A stretch of 64,000 nucleotides of DNA from Ottowia testudinis (GCF_017498525.1 NZ_CP071796.1:2790001-2854000); one strand, 5' to 3'; shown: positions 45,145-53,466, counted from the first letter of the stretch. Notes: generated by a model from the sequence alone, not told the origin. Program-made: numbers and translations.

Positions 45145-47283
45145 CTAGAAGACCTTGAGGACGTCGTTGATGCGATCATCGGGAAAAGTGGTCAGCATTT
45201 CGTTTCTGATGTCAACGAAATCGATGTCTCCCTTTCTGAACGCCAGTAATTTGGCCCTGAATTCATCAAAGACCACCGATGCGGTAACAAGACACTCCGC
45301 ATCGATGTAGTTGACGCGATAGCTGAGCACATTGAACCAGACTTCTTTTGAGACTACTGGATGCGCGAAGGCGATGGCATCAAGGATGTACGACGGGATG
45401 ACAGTTTGTGGATCGATCTTCTTTCCCAGCAGGATGGCGAACCACCCTTTCCCATAGTTGCCCGCCATGGTCAGCACGCGGTGACCGTACAGCGCTATAT
45501 GCGGTGACTCAAGCTCTGCCTTGGCGGTTGCGATAGTTGGCGCATCTTTATAGACATCAGGAAGGATGCCGACCACTTTTTGCGCATTTCCAGCACCAAC
45601 GAAATCAACCTCGAAGGTGTGCGGTGCATAGAATGGCGAAACCCAGAGGTTGTCTTTGAACGACTCATCCAGAAGCACTTTCCTGGCGATCCCCTTCTCC
45701 TGAGAGGCCTGGTACTTTTTCTTGCGCCGAAGCATCTCTTCGGGGTCACCCGCTCCGGGCGTCGTATCAATGATGGACTTGTCAAGATCCGTGACGATAC
45801 TGCAATGCTTCCGAATTCGATCATTGTGGAAGAGAACGGCTACGTTCTGGAAGCCAGTGCTCCGGATGTTGATCAAGCTGATTCCGAGTTCATCTAGACT
45901 GATGCCCAACACCTTCTTAACCAAAATCGGGATCAGGATTTCTTCGGCATCGCCCTCTACAAGAATGACACTCTTGGCAAACAACAGGTTACTGCGGACT
46001 GCATCCAGGTAGCGTTGAATGTTGCCAATCTCTTCCGGGCCCAGGCCGGTGGACGGTTGGTAGGCATCGCATCGATCAGGCTCCCGGCCGAGAATATTTA
46101 CGTTCTGGACATTGCTGACCTCCGAGATATGCGTCGAATGGGTCGAGTAGATGATCTGGGTGTCGTCGTACTGAAGCCGGTCGAACAGCGTCTTCTGAAT
46201 GTGCGTGTGGATGTGGGCCTCTGGTTCTTCGATCAACAAAAAGTTGGCGATCAACTGCTTGGCCTTCTGATACTTGAATTCCAGCAGTTTCAAGGTGAGG
46301 AAAATCAGGTTTGCGCCACCCAAGCTCAACTCGTGTATCGGCCCTTCGTGGCCTTCTCCCGATTCACCAACAAACAGTTTGAGCGATTGGAACAGTTTGT
46401 CAGCTTCATCAGGCAGATCAGACTTGATGGACAAGGATGAGGGCGCGTAGGCCTCACCAGCCGCATCCTTGATGGTGTCTCTGATATCGGTCCGGACGGA
46501 CTGTACGTCCGGCAACGCCTCGATTGAATCATTCAAAGCTTTCACCCCATCGGTGATGAGCTGGAATGCCACAGGATCTATATCGCCACTTTTGCCCTTG
46601 AGCAGTGACAAAAGTGGATTAGTCCTGTTGTTGTGAAACTCCGATACAACGTCTCGAAGTGCCTGAACGAAGGTGAAGGAAATCTCCTTGGACACGGACA
46701 GCACGCTCGGAATCTTGGCACCGATAGCGGGAAACTCAATTTCTTCGTTGAACTTGGCCTTCTCGAAGTCACCGACCACCTGCTTGTAGAAGGCCTCGTC
46801 GTTGAAGTCAGCGTCGCTTCGGCCCGTGAAGATGGTTTCGTAGTCGTCCAGCGTGACAGGATTCAGGATCTCAGCGAGACCAGCGTGATCGCCATCGTCC
46901 AATTGAGAGAGGCGAAGCCTGATCTCTTTCTTTGGGCGAAAGATGAGGTTGTAGGTGGCTTTGCCGATTGCCTCATCGTCGATGCCGCCCGTCCCATGCC
47001 TAAACAAGGCCTGGACTGCTTCGTCAGCCGAGATCTCCTCGAACTCAAGGCTGATGATGATCCAATGCCCCTGCCACCTTCCTAGACCTCTATGAAAGTC
47101 AGTTGATTCAAATCGGTAGGCGGATCGGATCATGTTGTCATCGAGCAGCAGCCTGATTGCTCGGAACAGATTCGTTTTACCTGATCCGTTTTCGCCAATG
47201 ATGGTGTTGATGCCCTTTTGAAACAGGAGCTTGGTGTTGGCAAAGTTTCTGTAGTTGACCAGGCTGAGCTTGGAGATGTGCAT
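45145..47283 (-). CDS. OLD-family ATPase/TOPRIM nuclease, GajA-like
   Basis: 712 residues from ATG 47283 (MHISKLSLVNYRNF), longer than the roughly 580-residue GajA I recall. ABC-type ATPase: Walker A GENGSGKTN (30-38), signature HELSLGGANLIF (317-328), Walker B FLLIEEPEAH (348-357) and STHSTHISEV (380-389). The TOPRIM domain follows: ILVEGDAEEIL (440-450) and VTDLDKS (497-503), with VDF at 559-561 and KGWFAILL (612-619) as in class 2 OLD nucleases. It cuts DNA with metal once activated. Tandem with the UvrD-like gene, gap 2 bp, low GC; the spare length (about residues 170-290) is not assignable. Confidence 0.85.
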   Translation of the reverse strand: MHISKLSLVNYRNFANTKLLFQKGINTIIGENGSGKTNLFRAIRLLLDDNMIRSAYRFESTDFHRGLGRWQGHWIIISLEFEEISADEAVQALFRHGTGGIDDEAIGKATYNLIFRPKKEIRLRLSQLDDGDHAGLAEILNPVTLDDYETIFTGRSDADFNDEAFYKQVVGDFEKAKFNEEIEFPAIGAKIPSVLSVSKEISFTFVQALRDVVSEFHNNRTNPLLSLLKGKSGDIDPVAFQLITDGVKALNDSIEALPDVQSVRTDIRDTIKDAAGEAYAPSSLSIKSDLPDEADKLFQSLKLFVGESGEGHEGPIHELSLGGANLIFLTLKLLEFKYQKAKQLIANFLLIEEPEAHIHTHIQKTLFDRLQYDDTQIIYSTHSTHISEVSNVQNVNILGREPDRCDAYQPSTGLGPEEIGNIQRYLDAVRSNLLFAKSVILVEGDAEEILIPILVKKVLGISLDELGISLINIRSTGFQNVAVLFHNDRIRKHCSIVTDLDKSIIDTTPGAGDPEEMLRRKKKYQASQEKGIARKVLLDESFKDNLWVSPFYAPHTFEVDFVGAGNAQKVVGILPDVYKDAPTIATAKAELESPHIALYGHRVLTMAGNYGKGWFAILLGKKIDPQTVIPSYILDAIAFAHPVVSKEVWFNVLSYRVNYIDAECLVTASVVFDEFRAKLLAFRKGDIDFVDIRNEMLTTFPDDRINDVLKVF

Positions 47284-47717
47284 AGAGGCCCTCGTCTTAT
47301 TTCCAGGAGCGCCGCACGAATGCCGGCCCACCGCAAAGTACATGCATGTTACAAGGTGTGTTCCGCAGGGCAGACGTTTGGCAGCATGCCGGAACTGGGT
47401 AGCGTCCCAGCGTTCCGCCGTCGGGCTCGCGGGCTGCACCCCGCGCTTCGTACCGAATCGCGGCCGTCCGGCTTTGATCCCTGACACCTTCAGCCCTTGT
47501 GGGCCTGCGCGCTCCGCTTGCCCCAAAAGCCCAGAGCGTGCAGTGGGCGGGGTGTAGGCGGTCTTGCTGTTCCCCTCACCGTATCACGGCGTTCTTGCCG
47601 TCAAGGGCGGCGCGCGCTTGCGTCCTGGCGGCCGTCTGCGACCCCTGACTGCTTGCGCTGCGCCGTGCTGGACACGGTTCGGGGCAATTCCGCCCGGCAA
47701 CCTTTCAGGAGTTCATC
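47284..47717. other. 434-bp gap before the first DUF2958 gene
   Basis: No convincing gene. AT-richer next to the GajA start, then GC-rich ICE-type filler (47400-47560) related to the repeats at 48.5 and 58.2 kb. AGGAG precedes the DUF2958 start at 47718. The promoter for the defence pair should lie in 47284-47340 (minus strand). Confidence 0.5.
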
Positions 47718-48068
47718 ATGAACAACGCACTCATCACTGCCGAGCAGCACATCGTGCTGCTGGCCAATGGCCGCGCATCGCTGGAGAACCCGGACTTCGA
47801 TCCGGCGCCCGTGGTCAAGCTGTTCACGCCGGATGCTGGCGCGACCTGGCTGCTGACCGAGATCGATCCCGATGACCACGATCACGCTTTCGGGCTTTGC
47901 GACCTGGGCCTGGGGATGCCGGAGATCTGCTGGGTCAGTCTGCAGGAAATCGCAGCCTTGCGCGGACGGCTGGGCTTGCCGGTCGAGCGTGACCTGCATT
48001 TCCAGACCGAGAAGCGGCTGAGCGGCTACGCCCGCGATGCGCGGCTGGCCGGGCGCATCGTCGCCTGA
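47718..48068 (+). CDS. DUF2958 family ICE protein
   Basis: 116 residues from ATG 47718, TCAGGAG upstream. Compact acidic protein with the DUF2958 core: PVVKLFTPDAGATWLLTEIDPDDHDHAFGLCDLGLGMPEICWVSLQEIAALRGRLGLPVERDLHFQ. Frequent in Tn4371-type ICEs and genomic islands; function unknown. Two further copies exist in the window: a 3' remnant at 51.65 kb and an interrupted copy at 60.2 kb. Confidence 0.85.
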   Translation: MNNALITAEQHIVLLANGRASLENPDFDPAPVVKLFTPDAGATWLLTEIDPDDHDHAFGLCDLGLGMPEICWVSLQEIAALRGRLGLPVERDLHFQTEKRLSGYARDARLAGRIVA

Positions 48069-48154
48069 TCCACGAAGGGGTGCCTGTGCGCCCCTCTTCC
48101 AGTGCCTTGGCGAAGGCTGCCTCGCTCTGCAGATTGCGGAAGCAAGGCCCCGCG

Positions 48155-48442
48155 TCAGAACTCAGGCAGATGGCCCAGGTTGTCCCGTTCGGTGCTATTC
48201 CTGTCGGTGGTCAGGTAGACATCGTCGATGAGATGCACCTGCGCGCCCAGCTTCCAAGTGTTGTCTGCTTTCGTCCTGGTCTGGAAGGTGGCTTTACCAA
48301 GGCGAATGAGATCCGCCACGAAGGCGCGAGAAACGGTACGGGGGGCGCCGAGAGTCTTCCCCTGTTCCTCTCGCACTTGCACGTACTCGATGTGCTCGCG
48401 ATCCTTGTTGTACGTGACCGCCGTGATGCAGAAGTCCGCCAT
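48155..48442 (-). CDS. DUF3892 family protein
   Basis: 95 residues from ATG 48442, AGGAGA just upstream. MADFCITAVTYNKDREHIEYVQVREEQGKTLGAPRTVSRAFVADLIRLGKATFQT matches DUF3892, small ICE and plasmid proteins of unknown role. The opposite-strand ORFs covering it are shadows. Confidence 0.75.
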   Translation of the reverse strand: MADFCITAVTYNKDREHIEYVQVREEQGKTLGAPRTVSRAFVADLIRLGKATFQTRTKADNTWKLGAQVHLIDDVYLTTDRNSTERDNLGHLPEF

Positions 48443-48765
48443 GTTCTCCTCCCAGCCAATGGCTGAATGCAGGTTAGGGATATTGGGGCATATGCAGAGG
48501 TTTCAAGGATTTCGTATCGGCCACTGAGGCTGGGCGTCCCCGGCCATCTGGGAGATGGCCGGTCGCGCTGTTGTGCGCATAGCGCATCAAGCCCCCGCGT
48601 CCTGCGGCCACGGTGTCTCGCCCCTGCCGGGCTTCCATCGTTCCCTCGCGCTGCTCGGCTGACGCCTCCGGCCCGGCTTCCTGATCCGGGCCTGCGCGCT
48701 TCGCTTGCCGTGCGGTCAGCGCAAGGGGAAAGCCGTTGCCTGTCCAGCCGTCTTTCCTGACTTCA
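48443..48765. other. 323-bp gap containing ICE intergenic repeat copy A1
   Basis: Mostly occupied by a GC-rich block (48532 onward) that recurs at 52984-53206. No gene or promoter recognised. The repeat runs on into the last codons of the tetR gene. Confidence 0.6.
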
Positions 48766-48790
48766 TCACCTTGTGCGCGACTGTGGCCCG
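48532..48790 (+). repeat. ICE intergenic direct repeat A, copy 1
   Basis: Near-identical to 52984-53206 over its right half (48685-48790 with about 53100-53206, only a few mismatches), with shared blocks at the left (CCCCGGCCA, GGCCGGTCGCGCTGT). The two copies, in direct orientation 4.4 kb apart, bracket the monooxygenase and map cargo. Confidence 0.8.
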
Positions 48791-49434
48791 CGCTCGTATG
48801 AGCGACGTCGCTGCCGTTTCAGAGTCAGAGACTGCGCTTTGAGTCCCTGATTGAATCGAGCGTCGAAATCGACGCAGAGCAATTCCGCCAGACACGCTTC
48901 CAAATGAGGGTATCCGACGGTCACGGTTCTTTTGAGCTGTTGCGCTGCTGCGGCACGGCTCTTTGCATTGCTCCCCCAGAGCTGCTCGAACGCTTGCTGT
49001 TCAACGACAGAACCTTGAATGAAATAGAGCAGGTTGAACATTGCGTTGACCGCGTCGGGTTGATGCAAACCGCTATCCAACATTTTTCCGAGCAGACCAT
49101 CGGCCAGCTTGAGCACACTGGGCGTGGCGCCATAGGCACCGGAGACCACCACGCCTCCGTCCCTATGGCTCAACATGGCTTGCCTATACGCTCTGGCAAG
49201 GTCGTCGATCTGAACGCGATCTAGTTGCGCGGGGTCTAGCCCGGCGATGGCTGGCGCAACGATCGCTTCAGCCATCGCGTCAAGCAAATTCCGCTTAGAT
49301 GCGAAGTGATAGTAAAGGGCAGGCGCCTGCACGCCCAACTCGGAAGCCAGCAGCCGCATCGTCAACATCTCCAGCCCCACCTTGTTTAACAGCTTCAGGG
49401 CTGCTTCCAGCGCTTTGTTTTGATCGAGCTTCAT
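48766..49434 (-). CDS. TetR-family transcriptional repressor
   Basis: 222 residues from ATG 49434. The N-terminal HTH has KALEAALKLLNKVGLEMLTMRLLASELGVQAPALYYHFASKRNLLDAMAEAI, typical of TetR itself, and the C-terminal domain resembles TetR_C (tetracycline-type). The last residues (SYERGPQSRTR) are encoded within the intergenic repeat, so the native C-terminus may have been altered. Divergent from the flavin monooxygenase and very likely its repressor, acting at the palindrome 49473-49503. Confidence 0.9.
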   Translation of the reverse strand: MKLDQNKALEAALKLLNKVGLEMLTMRLLASELGVQAPALYYHFASKRNLLDAMAEAIVAPAIAGLDPAQLDRVQIDDLARAYRQAMLSHRDGGVVVSGAYGATPSVLKLADGLLGKMLDSGLHQPDAVNAMFNLLYFIQGSVVEQQAFEQLWGSNAKSRAAAAQQLKRTVTVGYPHLEACLAELLCVDFDARFNQGLKAQSLTLKRQRRRSYERGPQSRTR

Positions 49435-49472
49435 GGCAGTACCCCCGTACCCGCGTCGTTGACACGGAAGAT

Positions 49473-49503
49473 TTTAACGACGTAAAATTCTAACGTTGTT
49501 AAA
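49473..49503. promoter_or_regulatory. Putative TetR operator
   Basis: TTTAACGACGT (49473-49483) and ACGTTGTTAAA (49493-49503) form an 11-bp dyad with one mismatch and a 9-bp spacer, AT-rich and midway between the divergent regulator and monooxygenase genes. It ends 16 bp before the monooxygenase ATG. Confidence 0.75.
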
Positions 49504-49519
49504 TTTTTTGGATTGAATC

Positions 49520-50977
49520 ATGAAAAGCAAGGAGTGCAACGTAATAGTCGTAGGTGCAGGCCCCAGCGGCCTGTGGATCGCCTGCGAGCTCAGCCTGGCC
49601 AGGCTGAAGGTTTGCGTAATCGAGCGGCGGGCAGAACCGATGTCACAGTCGCGCTCGTTGACTATTCATGGTCGAACATTGGAGATGTTCGCCATGCGTG
49701 GGCTTCACGAGCGCTTTCTGCAAGTTGGCCGCCCGATGCCGAGCTGGCATTTCGCAGGGCTGCCAACGGCGCTGGATTTCTCCTCGATGGAGTCTCGACA
49801 TCCCTACATGCTCTTCATTGCGCAGACGCAAACGGAGCGGCTGCTTCAGGAGCGTGCGATGGAACTCGGCGTCGAGTTCCATCGTGGCTGCACCGCAAGC
49901 CATATCGCGCAATCGGAGAAGGGTGTCGAAGTCCATGTTCACGATGCGAGCGGCACGAGGCGAATTGACGCTGCCTACCTCGTCGGTGCGGACGGGGCCC
50001 GCAGCCAAGTACGTCAGCAGGCCGGCATCGCATTCCCGGGCATGGCCGCGACTCAGTCGGTCATGATGGCCGATGCCCAGGTAGACCTTCCCGATGGAAA
50101 GGCCACTCTGTCGATCGAGAGCGCCGCTGGAGGATTGACCATCCTGCCTCTGGGTCAAGGCAAGCAACGCATCATCCGGCTGGACCCAGAGCGTCGGCAC
50201 GTTGACTCTCACGAGCCGCTAAGCGAAGGCGAGTTACGTGAATCCCTGGTTCGCATTGCGGGGCATGACTTCAGTCTTCGCAATGCGACTTGGCTCACGC
50301 GTTTCTCGGATGAAACTCGCTTGGCGGATACCTATCGCCAGGGCCGCATCTTTTTGCTGGGTGACGCTGCACACATTCATGCCCCTATGGGCGGGCAGGG
50401 TCTGAACGTCGGCCTGCAAGATGCCATGAATCTTGGATGGAAGCTGGGAGCCGTGGCCAAAAGCAAAGCGCCCGCTGTGCTGCTCGACACCTACGAGGCC
50501 GAGCGTCGTCCTGAGGGTCAGCGGCTTTTGCAAAGCACACTGGCCCAGGTGGCGCTCACCTCCCGGTATGACGAGGCCGGGCTGGCATTGCGCAGGACTG
50601 TCTCGGAGTTCCTGCGCCACCCGTCGCTCAACCGCCAATTGGCTGGGGAGTTGTCCTGCTTCGATCTTTGCTATCCGCAGCCCTTGCCGGGCTTTGAATC
50701 CTCACAAGGTGCGCTCGGCTGGCGTATGCCGGACTGCAATGTGATATCGGAGGACGGGGAAAGCTCCTCGATCTATGCGCACCTCGCTGGCGGCTCGTGG
50801 CTGCACCTTGAACTGGTCTCTCAGGAGCGTCAGCCGTTACCCGACTGGCTGAGTTCCAGGGAAGTGCAGCAAGTGCGGGCAAGCATTGACACCTGCCCGG
50901 CTCTGAACGGAATGAAAGACGTACTTGTCCGGCCGGACGGTTACGTGGCTGCCGCCCGTTTCATTTCGGAGGCCTAG
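49520..50977 (+). CDS. FAD-dependent aromatic monooxygenase, rifampicin monooxygenase-like
   Basis: 485 residues from ATG 49520. PHBH-type flavoprotein: GAGPSGLWIACELS (FAD fingerprint), an E at the end of the second strand (VCVIERR), DGARSQVR (DG motif), and GRIFLLGDAAHIHAPMGGQGLNVGLQDAMNLGWKLG (second FAD/NADPH motif). The overall layout matches rifampicin monooxygenase (Rox/Iri) and PgaE-like hydroxylases. It could inactivate an antibiotic or hydroxylate an aromatic compound; substrate not provable here. Single-component enzyme, under divergent TetR control. Confidence 0.88.
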   Translation: MKSKECNVIVVGAGPSGLWIACELSLARLKVCVIERRAEPMSQSRSLTIHGRTLEMFAMRGLHERFLQVGRPMPSWHFAGLPTALDFSSMESRHPYMLFIAQTQTERLLQERAMELGVEFHRGCTASHIAQSEKGVEVHVHDASGTRRIDAAYLVGADGARSQVRQQAGIAFPGMAATQSVMMADAQVDLPDGKATLSIESAAGGLTILPLGQGKQRIIRLDPERRHVDSHEPLSEGELRESLVRIAGHDFSLRNATWLTRFSDETRLADTYRQGRIFLLGDAAHIHAPMGGQGLNVGLQDAMNLGWKLGAVAKSKAPAVLLDTYEAERRPEGQRLLQSTLAQVALTSRYDEAGLALRRTVSEFLRHPSLNRQLAGELSCFDLCYPQPLPGFESSQGALGWRMPDCNVISEDGESSSIYAHLAGGSWLHLELVSQERQPLPDWLSSREVQQVRASIDTCPALNGMKDVLVRPDGYVAAARFISEA

Positions 50978-50979
50978 CG

Positions 50980-51423
50980 ATGATGCTCGACCTTGGGCAG
51001 TTTCCTCTTGTCAGGATACTGCCGATCAATACCACCCAAATCGCACCTGAGCGCCAGATCGAACTACTGCTTGACCGCGAACAGCCGTTTGTATTGATGA
51101 TGCATCGCCGAGATGAACGCCATCCGGACGATAACCCGGAGAATCGAAAGTCGAGGTCTCGCTTTTTCAAGCAGAACCGTGACCGCCTCAAGCGGCTCTG
51201 CGCGGCGGCCATTCTGGTTGAAGGCGACAGCCCGGTATCCCCGCCGATCAAAGCCATGGCCTGGGGGTTGAGCAAAGCTTTTGGTGTTCCGTTCCATTTC
51301 GCACATGACGAGGATCTTGCCGTCTCGTTGGCACGGCGGTACGTGGTTGTTCAGACCACTGATCACTCCATTTCCCGTGATGCCCTCGCTGCCTCACTTG
51401 TTCCCCCCAGGCATGCCGATTGA
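50980..51423 (+). CDS. Hypothetical protein downstream of the monooxygenase
   Basis: 147 residues from ATG 50980, two bases after the monooxygenase stop, so co-transcribed and probably coupled. No recognised domain. Contains a charged middle (HRRDERHPDDNPENRKSRSRFFKQNRDRLKRL) and a hydrophobic core (CAAAILVEGDSPVSPPIKAMAWGLSKAFGVPFHF). No signal peptide or TM helix. Possibly an accessory protein; function not assigned. Confidence 0.65.
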   Translation: MMLDLGQFPLVRILPINTTQIAPERQIELLLDREQPFVLMMHRRDERHPDDNPENRKSRSRFFKQNRDRLKRLCAAAILVEGDSPVSPPIKAMAWGLSKAFGVPFHFAHDEDLAVSLARRYVVVQTTDHSISRDALAASLVPPRHAD

Positions 51424-51504
51424 GGGCGGAGCAGTGCGTGAACTTCCCTCCAAATTTAGGTGTGCGTTTGAAGGCGCAATAGCTCGTAGATGCTTGGTAA
51501 AGAG

Positions 51505-51640
51505 ATGGAGATAAGACATCTTCGATGTTTCTTTGCTGTCGCCGAAGATCTCCACTTTGCTCGTGCGGCATATCGAACAGTCGCCGCTGTCGCGTGCAAC
51601 AAAAGAGTTGGAAGAAGACTTGGGTGAGCAGATCTCTTCG
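51505..51640 (+). pseudogene. 5' remnant of a LysR-family regulator gene
   Basis: ATG 51505 gives MEIRHLRCFFAVAEDLHFAR, the typical start of a LysR HTH. About 10 bases are missing after ARAA, and the reading continues in another frame from 51569: HIEQSPLSRATKELEEDLGE, the recognition helix and its continuation. After about 51640 the LysR similarity stops and a DUF2958 fragment begins. Non-functional. Confidence 0.8.
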
Positions 51641-51644
51641 TACA

Positions 51645-51866
51645 GACTTTCTGACCGAGATTGATCCGGATGACCACAACCATGCGTTTGGTCTTTGCGG
51701 CCTGGGGCTGGGGATGCCTGAAATCGGCTGGGTCAGCTTGAACGATCTGGCGAGCGTGCGCGGCGGGCTGGGCCTTCCGGTCGAGCGCGATCTGCTGTTC
51801 CGTGCGGAAAAGCGGTTGAACGCCTATGCGCGCGATGCGCGGCTGGCCGGGCAAATTGGTGTCTGA
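51645..51866 (+). pseudogene. 3' remnant of a DUF2958 gene
   Basis: Begins abruptly at LTEIDPDDHNHAFGLCGLGL and reads through to a normal end (RLNAYARDARLAGQIGV). It aligns from the middle of the intact DUF2958 copy at 47718 onward, with many silent changes, so it is an older paralogue truncated by the LysR fusion. The first about 45 residues of DUF2958 are absent. Confidence 0.85.
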
Positions 51867-51908
51867 TCTGGCTAAAGGGGCAACTTCGCGTGCCCCTATC
51901 GCTCAAGC

Positions 51909-52676
51909 TCAGTGCGGTCTCTTTTCGCCGGGGCGCAAGGTCAAGACCCGGACGCCGCTGCCGGTGACGGCCACGGTGTGCTCGAACTGCGCGGACAGTT
52001 GGCCGTCGCGCGTGACCACCGTCCAGCCGTCATCCTCGGTCTGGACGGTGGAGCGTCCCTGGTTCACCATCGGTTCGATCGTGAACACCATGTCTTCCCG
52101 CAGCACCAAACCAGTTCGCGGCTTACCCCAGTGCAACACCTGCGGCGCCTCGTGCATTTCGCGTCCGATGCCATGCCCGCAGTATTCCCGGACGATCGAA
52201 TAGCCATTTTTGCGGGCGTGCCGCTCGATGGCGTGGCCCACGTCGCCCAGCGTGGCGCCTGGGCGCACGGCCTGAATGCCTTTCCACATGGCCTCATAGG
52301 TGACTTGCACCAGCCGCCGCGCCGGTTGCGCCACCTCGCCCACCAGATAGGTCTTGCTGGAATCGGCGATGTAGCCATTCTTCTCCAGCGTGATGTCGAA
52401 GTTGACGATGTCCCCGCTTTGCAGGATGTCCGTGGGCGAGGGGACACCGTGGCACACCACGTTGTTGCGCGAGGCATTGAGCGCATAGGCGTAGCCGTAC
52501 TGGCCTTTGCTCGCCGGGCGTCCGCCCAGTTCATGGACGATGAAGCCATCGACCAACTCGTTGACCTGCATGGTGGACATGCCCTCCAGGCTCAACTGGT
52601 CGATGCGCTCGAACACCTGCGCCAGCAGTCGCCCAGACTCCGCCAGCAATGCGATTTCTTCCGGGCGCTTGGTCAT
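51909..52676 (-). CDS. map: Type I methionine aminopeptidase (ICE-borne paralogue)
   Basis: 255 residues from ATG 52676, overlapping the preceding ParD-like stop. All metal ligands are visible: NFDITLEKNGYIADSSK (two Asp), CGHGIGREMHEAP (His), TIEPM (Glu) and QFEHTVAV (Glu). Compared with housekeeping Map it is standard length. It removes N-terminal methionine; a second copy on a mobile element next to a ParD-like gene is unusual. The host's own map is not in the window. Confidence 0.9.
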   Translation of the reverse strand: MTKRPEEIALLAESGRLLAQVFERIDQLSLEGMSTMQVNELVDGFIVHELGGRPASKGQYGYAYALNASRNNVVCHGVPSPTDILQSGDIVNFDITLEKNGYIADSSKTYLVGEVAQPARRLVQVTYEAMWKGIQAVRPGATLGDVGHAIERHARKNGYSIVREYCGHGIGREMHEAPQVLHWGKPRTGLVLREDMVFTIEPMVNQGRSTVQTEDDGWTVVTRDGQLSAQFEHTVAVTGSGVRVLTLRPGEKRPH

Positions 52677-52885
52677 GGCAGTGCTTTTTGCAAGGCAGGC
52701 ACTGCCACGCCTGCCGCCTGCATTTCGCGGGCCACGATCTCGTTGAAGCTCTGCGCCGGATTCATCTCGCACAGCATGCCGATCCGAATCCAGAACGCCG
52801 CCTGTGCGTTGATCGACCGGCACGACACGGTGCTGGCCTTGCGCAGTTGATCGTGGAGTTCGTCGTCGATGTTCACGATGCCCAT
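52673..52885 (-). CDS. ParD-like protein
   Basis: 70 residues from ATG 52885. MGIVNIDDELHDQLRKASTVSCRSINAQAAFWIRIGMLCEMNP matches ParD-like small proteins (ribbon-helix-helix-type start, with VNIDDELHDQLRKAS as the first strand and helix). Upstream of it is a double palindrome, as expected for an autoregulated antitoxin. It overlaps map by ATGA and no ParE-like toxin is present, so its partner, if any, is the aminopeptidase. Confidence 0.78.
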   Translation of the reverse strand: MGIVNIDDELHDQLRKASTVSCRSINAQAAFWIRIGMLCEMNPAQSFNEIVAREMQAAGVAVPALQKALP

Positions 52886-52896
52886 CTGGCTTATCC

Positions 52897-52925
52897 TATA
52901 TGAAACATATACGAATCATATATTC
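52897..52925 (-). promoter_or_regulatory. Operator/promoter palindromes upstream of the ParD-like gene
   Basis: TATATGAAACATATA (52897-52911) is a perfect 6-bp dyad with a 3-bp centre, and GAATCATATATTC (52913-52925) a second imperfect one. Two adjacent AT-rich dyads just upstream of a RHH-type gene fit autoregulation. Confidence 0.7.
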
Positions 52926-52983
52926 AATCGACAGCCGGCACAAGCAACGGTGATGGGCGTAACGCTCGTCGAAAGTTGAACTC

Positions 52984-53206
52984 CGGGCATCCCCGGCCAG
53001 GAAGCATGGCCGGTCGCGCTGTCGTGCTGCGCATCGAACCCCTGCGGGTTTCGCCCCCTTCGGGCTTCCATCGCTGACGCCTACGGCCCGGCTTCCAGCT
53101 TCGGGCCTGCGCGCTTCGCTTGCCGTGCGGTCAGCGCAAGGGGGAGGCCGTTGCCATGTCCAGCCGTCTCCCCTGACTTCATCACCTTGTCCGCGACTGT
53201 AGCCCA
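52984..53206 (+). repeat. ICE intergenic direct repeat A, copy 2
   Basis: Second copy of the block at 48532-48790, same orientation. Right half almost identical; left part diverged and about 35 bp shorter. Confidence 0.8.
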
Positions 53207-53466
53207 CGGCCGTGTGCCGTCAAGGCGCGCAGGGCCGTGTCCTCGGCTGCGCCTGCGGGCCGCACCACCCCCTGCGCTTGTTTCCTTGACAGCCCCCGTC
53301 CGCGCGCTCCTGACCGTCGCGGGCGATGAACTCAGGAAAGACGGTGGCAACAGGGCCAACCGGGTTCCTCTCGCCGACCGCACCAAACAGCCGAAAGGCT
53401 GGGCTCCGAATCTAGGAATCCGGTGTGCGGTGTGAACAGCAAACCTTTTTTGTCAGGAGAAAAATC

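Larger units (their letters stand above)
52886..53466. other. 581-bp gap with operator and repeat copy A2
   Basis: Near the ParD-like start is the operator/promoter region (52897-52930, AT-rich). From 52984 to 53206 lies direct repeat A copy 2. The rest (53210-53440) is GC-rich without a convincing gene, and AGGAG (53454-53459) precedes the DUF932 start. Confidence 0.6.

Noticed and set aside
47284-47526. 81-residue N-terminal extension of the GajA-like ORF
   Set aside because: The upstream part is Arg/Pro-rich ICE filler; MHISKLSLVNYRNF is the typical OLD N-terminus.
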